From: Eubacteriales bacterium
GTDB lineage: Bacteria; Bacillota_A; Clostridia; Christensenellales; Aristaeellaceae
Reading direction: 5' to 3'
DNA: 24,466 nucleotides
Assembly: GCA_029974855.1 (NCBI GenBank)
Contig: JARKQO010000093.1
Location: 1 to 24,466 of the forward strand
The notes beneath the pieces were generated by a model. That model saw only the letters and a list, made by a program, of their open reading frames with translations, did no database searches and had not been told where the DNA came from. Position numbers and translations under genes: made by a program. The first letter of the stretch is position 1; every line of letters begins with the position of its first letter. Shown here one piece after another: positions 8,287-16,252 of the stretch.

Positions 8287-10791
8287 CTATTCTCCTTCCC
8301 GCAGGTAGGTGTGGGCCACGCTGCGTACCACCAGCTGCCGCGCCAGCTCCCGGGCTCCGGGGTCGGCGCTCAGGCCCGCCTTGGGCAGCAGCACCTTTTT
8401 TTCGCCCGCTTGGGTGATGTCAAAGAAATTATCGCTGAACACCCCGTCGGCCTGGGTAAAGTACAACTCGGTGTAATGAGAAAACCCGCTGGCAGACAAC
8501 AAAATTTCATAGCAATCCCCGGCGTCCCGCATGTGGGAGGCATAGGTGACGGCGGGGTAGGCAAAGTGCTTGGGCTTCACAAACTGGGTGCAGCCCTCGC
8601 CGACGCAAGCGCCGTCCTGGTCAAAGAGACGGTACCGGGCCAAAAGGCGCTTCTTCCGCTCCGGGTCCCCAAGAGCTTCGCCAAAATCCGCGGTGAGCAC
8701 ACCCTGGGAGGACAGGGGCAAGGCCTCCCCTTCCCAGGCTTCCTGCCGCAGCACATGAAACTCCGTGTCCAGCAGCGCCACCTCCAGCCGCAGGGGGCGG
8801 GGGGCCAAGGTATCGTTGTGGACATAATAGGTGATTTCGCCGCTAAGCTCCTCCTTTTCCCGGGCGGAGGCGCACACCGGGGCGTAAAACCGCCTGGCCC
8901 CGTAGTGGAGAGCCTTCCAGCGGCCATGGTAGTCGATGGAGGCCCAGCTTGCCACAGGCCAGCAATCGTTCAGCTGCCAATACAGGCTGCCCATGCACCG
9001 GCCCCGGTTCTGCCGCCAGTGCTCCACCCCGTATTGGATGGCCTTGAGCTGCAGAATCTGGGAGATATAGGCGATGGAGTCCAAATCCTTGGGGTAGAGA
9101 AAGTAATCGGACACATAGGTGAAAATCTTGCTGTTGGCCTGGCCGTTTTTCTGGTGGCTCTCCATCACTTCGCTGAAGATGTTCCGGTCCTGGGGCAAGG
9201 TAAAGCCTTGGATGGTTTTGATGCCCGGGAAGGACTGGAAGCCGTATTCCGAGCAGAAGCGGAAGTGATGGGCCCGGTACTGGGTAAAGGGCTTGCCGGA
9301 ATGCCATACCTCCCAGTAGTGCTGGTCCCCCCGGTCCGGATCGTTGGGGTAATCATAGGCGCCGCCGCTGGAGGGGGAGGAGGGCCAGAAGAAGGTTTGG
9401 TCGTCGCAGGAGGCCAAGGCCCTGGGCAGCACCATTTCAAAGATTTTCAGGTAATCGGCCTTGTAGCGGGGGTGATGGCCCAGAATGCGCTGCCAGCCCT
9501 CGCCCCAGCCCCATTCCATCTCGTTGTTGCCGCACCAAAGGGCCAGGCTGGCGTGGTGGCGCAGGCGGCGCACGTTGTCCTGGGTTTCCCGGATGATGTT
9601 TTCCTCAAAGTCCGGGTTCAGGGCGTATACGTTGCACGCGAACATCAAATCCTGCCACACCATGATACCGTATTCGTCGCAGGCGTCGTAGAAGGCGTCG
9701 TCCGGGTAATAGCCGCCGCCCCACACCCGCAGCATGTTCATGTTGGCGGCTGCGCTGGCGGCCACCATGTCCCGGTAGCGCCGGGGGGTAATGCGGGGGA
9801 TCAGGTTGTCCTGGGGCACATAGTTGGCCCCCATGGCAAACACCTTGTGCCCGTTCACCACAAAGGCAAACTCGTTGCCCCAGGGGTCGGCGGCTGTGCT
9901 GACGGTTATGGTCCGCAGGCCCACACGGCGGGTGAGCTGGTCCTGGAGCGCGCCGCCGCAGTACAGGCTGGCCGTTACGGTATACAGGGGCTGGGCCCCC
10001 AGCCCGTTGGGCCACCACAGCAGAGGGTTTTCCACCACCAGCCCCAGGGATTCCCCAGGCTGCCAGGGCTGGCGGACCTGGAGCAAAAACCCATCGGGTC
10101 CGGCCACCGTCACCGCCACCTCCAGGGGCTCCGGGCCCAAGGGCTGCACAGCGGTTTCCACCGTCAGCTCCACGGCTTCCCCAGGCCGGGTGTGGAACTG
10201 GCGGATGCGCAGGTCCGTGAAGCGGGCGGCGGTGGCAAATTCCAAATACACGGGGCGGAAAATGCCAATGTCCGGGAGCTGGGGGCCCCAGTCCCAGCCG
10301 AACATGTAGTGGGCCTTCCGCAGGGCGGCGTTGCCCCGGAGGCAGCCCGTGGAGGCGTAGTGGATGTCGTTTTGGGCGTCCTCCTGGCGCACAAAGCGCA
10401 GGGGGGCGGAGAACCAAACGGATATCTCGTTCTCCCCGGCCCGCAGCAGGCTCTTTACCGGCAGCCGGTAAGTGCGGTGCATGTTGTGGGTTTTGGCCGC
10501 CAGCTGGCCGTTCAGGTACACCGCTGCCAGGGTATCCAGCCCCTCAAACACCAAGGTAATCTCGTCCGCCGACAAAGAAGCCTCCTGCACCAGAAAGCTT
10601 CTTTGATACAGGTAGTCCTTGCCCATGAGCTCCCGGGCGGCATACTCGTTGCTGCGCCAGAAGGGGTCTTCCATCAGGCCCTGGGCCAGCATGTCGCACA
10701 GCACGCTGCCGGGCACCGTTCCCTTGTGGAAGGACTCCTCATCCTCGGCCCGCCAGGCCCACTGGCCCCCTAAATCTTGTTTTTGTAACAT
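8287..10791 (-). CDS. GH2 family beta-mannosidase-like glycoside hydrolase
   Basis: An 834-residue GH2 enzyme. The N-terminal jelly-roll (DLGGQWAWR, then GSVLCDMLAQGLMEDPFWRSNE) is characteristic of the beta-mannosidase branch. The TIM barrel carries LWCGNNEMEW with acid/base Glu424 and CSEYGFQSFP with nucleophile Glu515; SLYWQLNDCWPVASW follows, also as in beta-mannosidases. It would remove terminal beta-mannose, for example from mannan fragments or the Man-beta-1,4-GlcNAc core of N-glycans. No signal peptide. It lies 25 bp after the second permease and 3 bp before the PLP enzyme. The Shine-Dalgarno signal is poor: a GAGAGGG stands unusually far (about 15 nt) upstream of the ATG, so translation may depend on coupling to the permease gene. 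Confidence 0.9.
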   Translation of the reverse strand: MLQKQDLGGQWAWRAEDEESFHKGTVPGSVLCDMLAQGLMEDPFWRSNEYAARELMGKDYLYQRSFLVQEASLSADEITLVFEGLDTLAAVYLNGQLAAKTHNMHRTYRLPVKSLLRAGENEISVWFSAPLRFVRQEDAQNDIHYASTGCLRGNAALRKAHYMFGWDWGPQLPDIGIFRPVYLEFATAARFTDLRIRQFHTRPGEAVELTVETAVQPLGPEPLEVAVTVAGPDGFLLQVRQPWQPGESLGLVVENPLLWWPNGLGAQPLYTVTASLYCGGALQDQLTRRVGLRTITVSTAADPWGNEFAFVVNGHKVFAMGANYVPQDNLIPRITPRRYRDMVAASAAANMNMLRVWGGGYYPDDAFYDACDEYGIMVWQDLMFACNVYALNPDFEENIIRETQDNVRRLRHHASLALWCGNNEMEWGWGEGWQRILGHHPRYKADYLKIFEMVLPRALASCDDQTFFWPSSPSSGGAYDYPNDPDRGDQHYWEVWHSGKPFTQYRAHHFRFCSEYGFQSFPGIKTIQGFTLPQDRNIFSEVMESHQKNGQANSKIFTYVSDYFLYPKDLDSIAYISQILQLKAIQYGVEHWRQNRGRCMGSLYWQLNDCWPVASWASIDYHGRWKALHYGARRFYAPVCASAREKEELSGEITYYVHNDTLAPRPLRLEVALLDTEFHVLRQEAWEGEALPLSSQGVLTADFGEALGDPERKKRLLARYRLFDQDGACVGEGCTQFVKPKHFAYPAVTYASHMRDAGDCYEILLSASGFSHYTELYFTQADGVFSDNFFDITQAGEKKVLLPKAGLSADPGARELARQLVVRSVAHTYLREGE

Positions 10792-10816
10792 AAGCGGTTT
10801 GCTTTCCCTCTCTGGC

Positions 10817-11659
10817 TTAGGCCTTCAAGCCGCTGGTGGCAATGCCCTGGACAAAGTTTTTCTGGAAGATGGAGAAAAACACCACCACCGGCACCACAAA
10901 GATCACCGCCGCCGCCATCAGCTTGGCCCAATCGGTGGTAAACTCGTTGCTGAACTGCTGCAAGCCCAAGGACAGAGTGAACATCTGGGGCTTGGTGATG
11001 AAGATCAAAGGCATCAGGTAGTCGCTCCAGGCGTCCAGGAAGGCATAGATGCCCACGGTGGTGAGGGCCGGCTTGCAAAGGGGCAAGGCCACGAACAGGT
11101 ACCGCTGGAACTCGTTGGCTCCGTCAATCCGGGCCGCCTCAATCAGGGAGTTGGGCACCCCGTTGAAGAACTGCCGCACGATCACGATGAAGAAGGCCTT
11201 TCCCAGAAAGGTGGGGAGGATCAGCGGCACATAGGTGTTGGTGAGCCGCAAAATGGAATAGGTGCGGTATAGGGGGATCATGGTGACGGTGACGGGAATC
11301 ATCATGGTGGCCATGATCAGCCCGGAGATGATCCCCGCGCCCCTCCATTTGATCTTGGAGAGGGAGTAGGCCACCATGGGGGTCACCAGCACGTGCCCCA
11401 GCACCGAAAGGATGGTGATGAACACGGTGTTGCTCATGTATTTCAGGTAGGGAATCTGGGCCAAAGCGCCGGGATAGTTTTCAAACACCCATTGCCGGGG
11501 CAAAATTTGCACCGGAAGGGTAAAGGCGTCCCGGTTGGTTTTGAAGGAGGTGGTGATCATCACCAGAAAGGGCGAGAAGAACACAACGCACAGCGCGCCC
11601 ACCAGCAGGATGAACAGGCCGCGGCCCACCCATTTTTTCGTAGGAATTCTCGTGGTCAT
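10817..11659 (-). CDS. Carbohydrate ABC transporter permease (CUT1, MalG type)
   Basis: A 280-residue inner-membrane permease. The first hydrophobic segment is LFILLVGALCVVFFSPFL, followed by the TSFKTN sequence typical of MalG-type subunits, and about six membrane spans in all. The cytoplasmic EAA loop reads EAARIDGANEFQRYLF...LPL at about residues 187-212 and would dock the ATPase. It pairs with the MalF-type gene just upstream, from whose stop it is separated by 1 nt; GGGAGG lies 8 nt before the ATG. Together with the binding protein it would import an oligosaccharide. No ATP-binding protein gene is in the window. Confidence 0.93.
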   Translation of the reverse strand: MTTRIPTKKWVGRGLFILLVGALCVVFFSPFLVMITTSFKTNRDAFTLPVQILPRQWVFENYPGALAQIPYLKYMSNTVFITILSVLGHVLVTPMVAYSLSKIKWRGAGIISGLIMATMMIPVTVTMIPLYRTYSILRLTNTYVPLILPTFLGKAFFIVIVRQFFNGVPNSLIEAARIDGANEFQRYLFVALPLCKPALTTVGIYAFLDAWSDYLMPLIFITKPQMFTLSLGLQQFSNEFTTDWAKLMAAAVIFVVPVVVFFSIFQKNFVQGIATSGLKA

Positions 11660-11660
11660 C

Positions 11661-12593
11661 TCATTCGCCTCCCGCGTTCTCGGTAACCTTTTTGGTCACC
11701 TTGGTCATCACAAACGCCAGAACCGCCACCACGATAAACAGAATCCAAGCCAAAGCCGAGGCCTTGCCCATTTTCATGTAGTTGAAGGCGTTGTAGAAGA
11801 TGTACAGCGGGTACATCAGCATGCTGTTGGCGGGCCCTCCGTTGGCTACGCCGCGCCCGCCGCCGCCAAAGCTGGCGCTGATGATGATATAGGCCTGCTG
11901 AAAGTACTGGAAGGAGTTGATGAAGTTGAGAATGGCCTGGTACACCAGCACATGGGCGATGGAGGGCAAGGTGATGGAGAGGAACTTGCGCACCCCGCCC
12001 GCCCCGTCGATGCTGGCGGACTCGTAATAGCTGGTGGGAACCTGCTGTAGCGCGGCCATGCACACCAGCATGCTAGTGCCGGTGACCCAGGTGCCCATCA
12101 TCAGCAAGGCCGCCTTGGTATAGCGCGGGTCCATCAGCCAGGCCGGGCCGTCAATGCCCAGCCACGCCAGGGCGTTGTCGATGAGGCCGTAATCCGGGGT
12201 GAACATCCAGATCCATACCATGGTAGCCGCCACCATGGGAATGACCGAGGGCAAGAAGAACATGGTGCGCACAAAGCCCCGGCCCCTAAAGTTTCTGCTG
12301 ACGATGGTGGCCAGCAGCAAGGCCACCGCCAGGTTGATGGGGGTGGAAACAAACGCCATGAACAGGGTGTTTTGCAATGCCTTCAGCACCAGGGGATCGC
12401 TGAAAATATCCTGAAAATTAGACAGGCCCACCCATTTGGGCGCTTTCACAGGGTTGAACTCCGTAAAGCTGTAATACAGCGAGGAGATCAAAGGATACAC
12501 ATGGAAGCTGAGAAACCCGACAATCCATGGCAGAGCAAACAAAAACCCGTTCCGGTTATTGCGCTGCTGCTCGCTAAGGCGTACTTTCCTCAT
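11661..12593 (-). CDS. Sugar ABC transporter permease (CUT1, MalF/UgpA type)
   Basis: A 310-residue permease. NGFLFALPWIVGFLSFHVYPLISSLYYSFTEFNP is the standard first span and loop of UgpA/MalF-like subunits, followed by FQDIFSDPLVLKALQNTLF. The EAA-type loop YESASIDGAGGVRKFLSITLPS (about residues 193-214) would contact the ATPase. AAAGGAG precedes the ATG at good spacing. It lies 117 bp downstream of the binding-protein gene, with a strong hairpin in between, and forms a heterodimer with the following MalG-type permease. Confidence 0.93.
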   Translation of the reverse strand: MRKVRLSEQQRNNRNGFLFALPWIVGFLSFHVYPLISSLYYSFTEFNPVKAPKWVGLSNFQDIFSDPLVLKALQNTLFMAFVSTPINLAVALLLATIVSRNFRGRGFVRTMFFLPSVIPMVAATMVWIWMFTPDYGLIDNALAWLGIDGPAWLMDPRYTKAALLMMGTWVTGTSMLVCMAALQQVPTSYYESASIDGAGGVRKFLSITLPSIAHVLVYQAILNFINSFQYFQQAYIIISASFGGGGRGVANGGPANSMLMYPLYIFYNAFNYMKMGKASALAWILFIVVAVLAFVMTKVTKKVTENAGGE

Positions 12594-12654
12594 ATGGCTC
12601 CTTTCCGTTCACTCACAGGGGGCTGCCCTGGGCGGGGGAGTTTTACGGCGTGGT

Positions 12655-12694
12655 AAAAATGCCGATTGCCGGCCGGATGGTCCGGCCGGCAATC
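12655..12694 (-). terminator. Intra-operon hairpin plus short T tract (attenuator or partial terminator)
   Basis: Perfect 14-bp inverted repeat, arms 12664-12677 and 12681-12694 with a 3-nt loop. On the minus strand it is followed 4 nt later by five T residues (12655-12659). It sits between the binding-protein stop and the permease start. Such structures commonly reduce read-through or protect the upstream mRNA, so that binding protein is made in excess over permeases. The remaining ~60 bp to the permease start shows no obvious promoter. Confidence 0.7.
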
Positions 12695-12710
12695 ATAGGC
12701 AGGGTGGTTC

Positions 12711-13988
12711 TTACTTGAGGCCCTGGGACTGGGAAGCCAGGTCGGCCATGGCCTGCTCGGGGGTCTTCATGCCGTTGTACACGTAGTCCAGCTGCTCGTT
12801 GATCAAGGACACGTACTTGGCAAAGTCGTTCATCTTGGGATACTGCACGCCCTTTTCCAGCTCCAGGGCTTCAATGAACTCCGGGAAGCCCGGCTTGGCC
12901 AGGATGTCCGGATCGGAGTAGAGTTCCTTCAAAGCGGGCAGGTTGCCGATGCCGCTGAGGAGGAGCTTGTTGCCTTCGGCGTTGCTCAGCCACTTGATGA
13001 AATCCCACGCGCCTTCCTTGTTCTGGGCGGTGACGGGGATGGCCACGCTGGAGGTTTCATAACGGCTGACGCCCTGGGAATCGGGATCGGCCTGGGTGCC
13101 GGGGATCAAAGCGATGCCGTAGTTCACGGTGGAGCCGAAGTTCTCCATCATGGTGGGCAGCCAGCTGCCGTCCAGGCGGAAGAGCTGCTTGCCGGCGAAG
13201 AACATGTCCTGCTCGGTGTAGCGGTTGGTGTTGGCGGTGGCCACGAAGGCCTGCACCTTTTCCACGCCGTACTGCTCGCGGTACTTCAGGTTCATGTGGA
13301 GGCTGTCCAGGATGCCGGGGTGCTCGGGGGTCAGGTTGTTGTCCTCATCCCACCAGCGGCCGCCGAAGCCGTAGATCAGCTCCTGCCGGGCGGAAGCCAA
13401 CGGGAACAGGGGGTAGCCCAGGCGCTCGATGTCGCCGTCGGCGTTCAGCACGGTGGCCTTCACGGCCATTTCGTACAGCTCTTCCCAGGTGGCGGGGGGA
13501 GCGTCGTAGCCGATTTCCGCCAGGATGTCCTTGTTGTAGAACATCTGGATGGTGTAGCCGGACAGGGGCAGCGCGTAGATGGAGCCGTCCACGGAGTTGG
13601 CTTCCACGCTCTTGTCGGAGTAGATGCCCAGGTCATAGCCTTCGGCGTCCACATAGCTTTGGAGGTTTTCCAGCAGGTCGTTGCTCTGGTAGCTGATCAC
13701 GTCCTGGCAGGAAAGGGTGAAGGCGTCGGGGGCTTCGTAGCTGGCCAGGGCGACGATCAGCTTCTGCTGGTCGGTGGCGCTGAGGCCCTCCACCTTATAG
13801 TTGCTTTGGCTTTCGTTGTAAGCCTGGATGGCGGCTTCAAAAGCGGCGGCTTCGCTGCCCTTGTAGGCATACCAGAAGCTAACCACCTGGGGCTCCGAAG
13901 CGGCTTTGGCGCTTACGGCAAGGCCCGCGCCGGCGAATACCGCCAATGCCATGGTGAGAGCCAGAAAACAAGAAACCAGCTTCTTCAT
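12711..13988 (-). CDS. Extracellular sugar-binding protein of ABC transporter (SBP family 1)
   Basis: A 425-residue family-1 solute-binding protein that would capture the oligosaccharide outside the membrane for the two adjacent CUT1 permeases. A Sec signal peptide is clear: MKKL, a hydrophobic core to about residue 22, then a VSAKA-A cleavage site near residue 29. There is no lipobox; the only nearby Cys is at position 7 inside the hydrophobic segment. Mature features include VVSFWYAYKGSEAAAFEAAI, the IYALPLSGYTIQMFYNKDI hinge region, and NKEGAWDFIKWLSNAEGNKLL near the C-terminus. The region between residues 225 and 285 is rich in Trp and aromatic residues. GAGGAGG precedes the ATG. It is the first gene of the leftward operon. 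Ligand unknown. Confidence 0.93.
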   Translation of the reverse strand: MKKLVSCFLALTMALAVFAGAGLAVSAKAASEPQVVSFWYAYKGSEAAAFEAAIQAYNESQSNYKVEGLSATDQQKLIVALASYEAPDAFTLSCQDVISYQSNDLLENLQSYVDAEGYDLGIYSDKSVEANSVDGSIYALPLSGYTIQMFYNKDILAEIGYDAPPATWEELYEMAVKATVLNADGDIERLGYPLFPLASARQELIYGFGGRWWDEDNNLTPEHPGILDSLHMNLKYREQYGVEKVQAFVATANTNRYTEQDMFFAGKQLFRLDGSWLPTMMENFGSTVNYGIALIPGTQADPDSQGVSRYETSSVAIPVTAQNKEGAWDFIKWLSNAEGNKLLLSGIGNLPALKELYSDPDILAKPGFPEFIEALELEKGVQYPKMNDFAKYVSLINEQLDYVYNGMKTPEQAMADLASQSQGLK

Positions 13989-14317
13989 GTTTGTTCCTCC
14001 TCATGTATCCTAATCGTAAATTGTGTACCCATCCCAGGAACGCCATACATTGCAACGGGTACCTTGCAAGTACCGCTCGGGGGGCGGGGATTTCCACCGC
14101 CCCTTCCTTCGCCCTCACCTCCCCATGCTCGGCATTTCTTTGCTGTTTGTCAAGGGGGGAATCCTGGGCCTCCCCGGCCTTGGCTTTCACAATGAACCTA
14201 ACAATTTGTTTGGATTTGGCGATTTTTTGGAAGGTGCCTTCCGGGTTTTTCCAGGAGCTTGTCCACCCCGATGGAAGTAAGTTTTGGTAATACCCGGCGC
14301 GGTCCATTTCCACTACG
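13989..14317 (-). promoter_or_regulatory. Long 5' leader of the transporter operon
   Basis: About 330 nt separate the predicted transcription start (near 14317) from the binding-protein ATG. On the minus strand I see several possible stems: a 7-bp stem with arms 14081-14087 and 14097-14103, a 6-bp stem at 14229-14242 flanked by A/T runs, and an imperfect palindrome at 14058-14074 (GGTAC arms around TTGCAAG). None matches a riboswitch class I can recognise. The minus strand also stays open from an ATG at 14307, ten nt after the predicted start site, through to 13879, overlapping the binding-protein gene out of frame; it has no ribosome binding site and no recognisable similarity. Confidence 0.4.
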
Positions 14318-14323
14318 GGGAGA

Positions 14324-14352
14324 ACCATACCACAAACCAAACTTTTTGTCAA
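14324..14352 (-). promoter_or_regulatory. Sigma-70-type promoter of the leftward transporter/glycosidase operon
   Basis: On the minus strand a perfect -35 TTGACA (14347-14352) is followed by a 17-nt spacer and a -10 TATGGT (14324-14329). The surrounding 14320-14400 segment is markedly AT-richer than the rest of the window. It is the best promoter upstream of the binding-protein gene and divergent from the regulator promoter about 75 bp away. Confidence 0.8.
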
Positions 14353-14358
14353 CAAAAA
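14343..14358. promoter_or_regulatory. 16-bp dyad over the -35 box (candidate operator)
   Basis: TTTTTGT-CA-ACAAAAA is a perfect inverted repeat with 7-bp arms and a 2-nt centre. It covers the whole -35 hexamer of the leftward promoter, a position suited to repression. The divergent YheO-like regulator is the natural candidate to bind it, but its target motif is not known to me, so the link is inference. Confidence 0.45.
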
Positions 14359-14428
14359 CCCCATATTTTCATACTTTTTTTCTGTAATGTCTAAAAATGT
14401 GTGAGTAGGCTTGTGATCCATTACCAGC

Positions 14429-14458
14429 TTCCTATCCGGCGGCATTCTATGGTATGAT
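14429..14458 (+). promoter_or_regulatory. Extended -10 promoter for the YheO-like regulator
   Basis: TATGAT at 14453-14458 is preceded by TG one base upstream (TGG-TATGAT), an extended -10 element. A weak -35 (TTCCTA, 14429-14434) is 18 nt upstream. The start site would fall near 14465, giving a leader of about 38 nt to the ATG at 14503. Confidence 0.5.
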
Positions 14459-14502
14459 GGACCGGACGGTTTTTGACGAAAGTAGAGGGGGGATGCGACC
14501 AA

Positions 14503-15147
14503 ATGAAAAAGCTGGAGGATGAGAGCAAGCTGCTCAACCAGCTGCTCACCCTGATGGCAAAGCAATTCGGCGCCAATTGCGAGGTGGTGCTGCATGATTT
14601 GACCAAGGATTACAACCATACCATCATCGACATCCGCAACGGCCACGTGACCAACCGGGTGGTGGGCGGCTGCGGCAGCAATTTGGGCCTGGAGGTTCTC
14701 AACGGAAACGTGGTGGACGGGGACCGGTTCAATTATATTACCACCACGCCGGAGGGGAAAATTCTCCGGTCCTCCTCGGTCTATTTGCGCGACGACGAGG
14801 GGGAGGTCATCGGTTCCATCTGCGTGAATCTGGACATCACCGAAACCATGCAGTTTGAAGGGTTCCTGCGCAGATATAACCATTTTGAGCCCAACCAGGA
14901 GGAGTTTTTCGCCCAGGACATCAACAGCCTTTTGGATTACCTGATCCAGCAAGCCAAGCAGCTGGTGGGCAAGGACCCCAAGGAGATGAACAAGGAGGAG
15001 CGCTGCACCTTCCTGAATTACTTGGATGAAAAGGGCGCGTTCCAGATTTCCAAATCCAGCGTCAAGCTCTGTGAAATTTTGGGGATCAGCAAGTTCACCC
15101 TCTATAACGACCTGGACGCCATCCGGGAAAAGAACAAGTCCGAATAA
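14503..15147 (+). CDS. YheO-like PAS / HTH transcriptional regulator (DauR-type)
   Basis: A 214-residue regulator. The N-terminal ~115 residues form the YheO-like PAS domain (FGANCEVVLHDLTKDYNHTIIDIRNGHVTNR, later RSSSVYLRDDEGEVIGSICVNLDIT), which probably senses a small ligand. The C-terminal segment (about 150-212) is the family HTH, ending GAFQISKSSVKLCEILGISKFTLYNDLDAIR. Known members include DauR, the repressor of D-arginine catabolism; relatives often sit beside RidA, deacylase and D-amino-acid PLP-enzyme genes. That fits the cassette in the divergent operon. The ATG at 14503 follows a GAGGGGGG run at about 10 nt; the longer reading from a TTG at 14473 has no site. It heads a plus-strand gene group with the SIS protein 35 bp downstream. 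Confidence 0.88.
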   Translation: MKKLEDESKLLNQLLTLMAKQFGANCEVVLHDLTKDYNHTIIDIRNGHVTNRVVGGCGSNLGLEVLNGNVVDGDRFNYITTTPEGKILRSSSVYLRDDEGEVIGSICVNLDITETMQFEGFLRRYNHFEPNQEEFFAQDINSLLDYLIQQAKQLVGKDPKEMNKEERCTFLNYLDEKGAFQISKSSVKLCEILGISKFTLYNDLDAIREKNKSE

Positions 15148-15182
15148 GGGCTCTCCCATCTAAGCAAGGAGGCATGCCGGAA

Positions 15183-16250
15183 ATGACCATGGATTTTTAC
15201 ATCAAGGAACAGCCCCGGGTGCTGGCGGCCATTCTGGAAAACCGCAAGAGGAACACCGCCGCCTTTGTGCAAACCTGGCAAACCCACAGGCCCGACAGGG
15301 TGTACCTGGTGGCCAGCGGCACCTCCCGCAACGCGGCGGGCACCGCCGCGCCCTTTTGGGAGGAAGTGCTGGGCGTGGAAACCACCGTATGCCCTCCCAC
15401 CGCGCTGCCGCCCATTCGGGGCAGCAGCCCCCTGGTGGTGTTTATCTCCCAGGGGGGCAACTCCAACAACACCTTGGCCGCCCTGGAGCAGCTGGGGGCC
15501 TACCCCAGGTTTGTGCTGGCGGGCAGCGCCGAAAGCCGCATGGCTAAGCTGTACCCCTATACGCTGATTGAATGCGGCCCGGAGAACGTGGGGCCCAAGA
15601 CCAAGGGCTACACCGGCACGGTGCTGACCTTGCAGCTGATGGCTGTGGAGGCCGCCTTGGCAGCCGGAAGCCTTGGCGGCGAAAAGGCGGAAGCCTACCT
15701 CAGCGCCCTGAAGGCCGCCATTGGACATATGGAGGAGAACATCCGCCGGGGCGAAAGCTGGCTGAAGGCTAATGGCGACGCCCTGAAAACCCTTGAAAAG
15801 GTATTTTTGGCCGTGGAGGACAAGGGCCTGCCCGTGGCTGCGGAGGCGGCCCTGAAGATTTTGGAGACCCTGCTGATCCCCGCAACGGCCTTTGCATTTG
15901 AGGAATACCTGCACGGGCCCATCTGCGCCCTGGAGGAAAGGATGGGAGGGCTGTATTTCCTGTCTACCTTCAGCCGCGAAACCCCCAGCCGCATCCAGAC
16001 CCTGGCGGCCTTCCACCAAAGCCTGTCGCCCCTGGCATACACCATAGGGCCTGAGGCCCCGGGGCAGGACCCCCGCCACTGCGGGCTGCTTACCACCGGC
16101 TGCTGGTACACCGGCGCTTACGAGTGGGTGCTGCCCTGCCAGCTCATCAGCGCCGCCTTGCCGGAGCCCATGGGGGTGGAAGGCCGGGGCCATAAGCTAT
16201 ACCTGACGGTAAGCGAAATGCTGAACGTGAAGTTTGAAGGGGGAGCCTAG
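15183..16250 (+). CDS. SIS-domain sugar-phosphate isomerase/deaminase-like protein
   Basis: A 355-residue protein with two sugar isomerase (SIS) domains, like the isomerase half of GlmS and the stand-alone deaminases GlmD and FrlB. SIS-1 motifs are VASGTSRNAA (about 44-53) and FISQGGNSNNT (87-97), which bind the sugar phosphate; GPKTKGYTGT follows. The second half has EAALKILETLLIPATAFAFEEYLHGP, the GlmS-like EE...HGP segment. There is no glutaminase domain, so ammonia-forming deamination/isomerisation of an amino-sugar phosphate is more likely than synthesis. I prefer the ATG at 15183 because AAGGAGG (15166-15172) is 10 nt away; the ATG at 15174 is only 1 nt from it. It is followed 2 bp later by a sugar kinase-like gene, suggesting successive steps. 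Confidence 0.85.
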   Translation: MTMDFYIKEQPRVLAAILENRKRNTAAFVQTWQTHRPDRVYLVASGTSRNAAGTAAPFWEEVLGVETTVCPPTALPPIRGSSPLVVFISQGGNSNNTLAALEQLGAYPRFVLAGSAESRMAKLYPYTLIECGPENVGPKTKGYTGTVLTLQLMAVEAALAAGSLGGEKAEAYLSALKAAIGHMEENIRRGESWLKANGDALKTLEKVFLAVEDKGLPVAAEAALKILETLLIPATAFAFEEYLHGPICALEERMGGLYFLSTFSRETPSRIQTLAAFHQSLSPLAYTIGPEAPGQDPRHCGLLTTGCWYTGAYEWVLPCQLISAALPEPMGVEGRGHKLYLTVSEMLNVKFEGGA

Positions 16251-16252
16251 GC

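Noticed and set aside
7360..10773. 1137-codon open frame on the plus strand opposite the PLP-enzyme and GH2 genes
   Set aside because: It is antisense to two clear enzyme genes with catalytic motifs; its Gly/Pro/His-rich translation and lack of a ribosome site mark it as a by-product of high GC at third positions.
14229..14242. GGAAGG/CCTTCC stem followed by GGGTTTTT on the plus strand, terminator-like
   Set aside because: Nothing is transcribed toward it on the plus strand in this region, and the stem is only 6 bp; mentioned only as part of the leader.
13991..14290. Plus-strand 99-codon frame in the divergent intergenic region
   Set aside because: No ribosome site, antisense to the operon leader and unlike any family known to me.
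15174..15176. ATG nearest the Shine-Dalgarno sequence of the SIS gene
   Set aside because: Only 1 nt separates AAGGAGG from this ATG; the ATG at 15183 has workable spacing.
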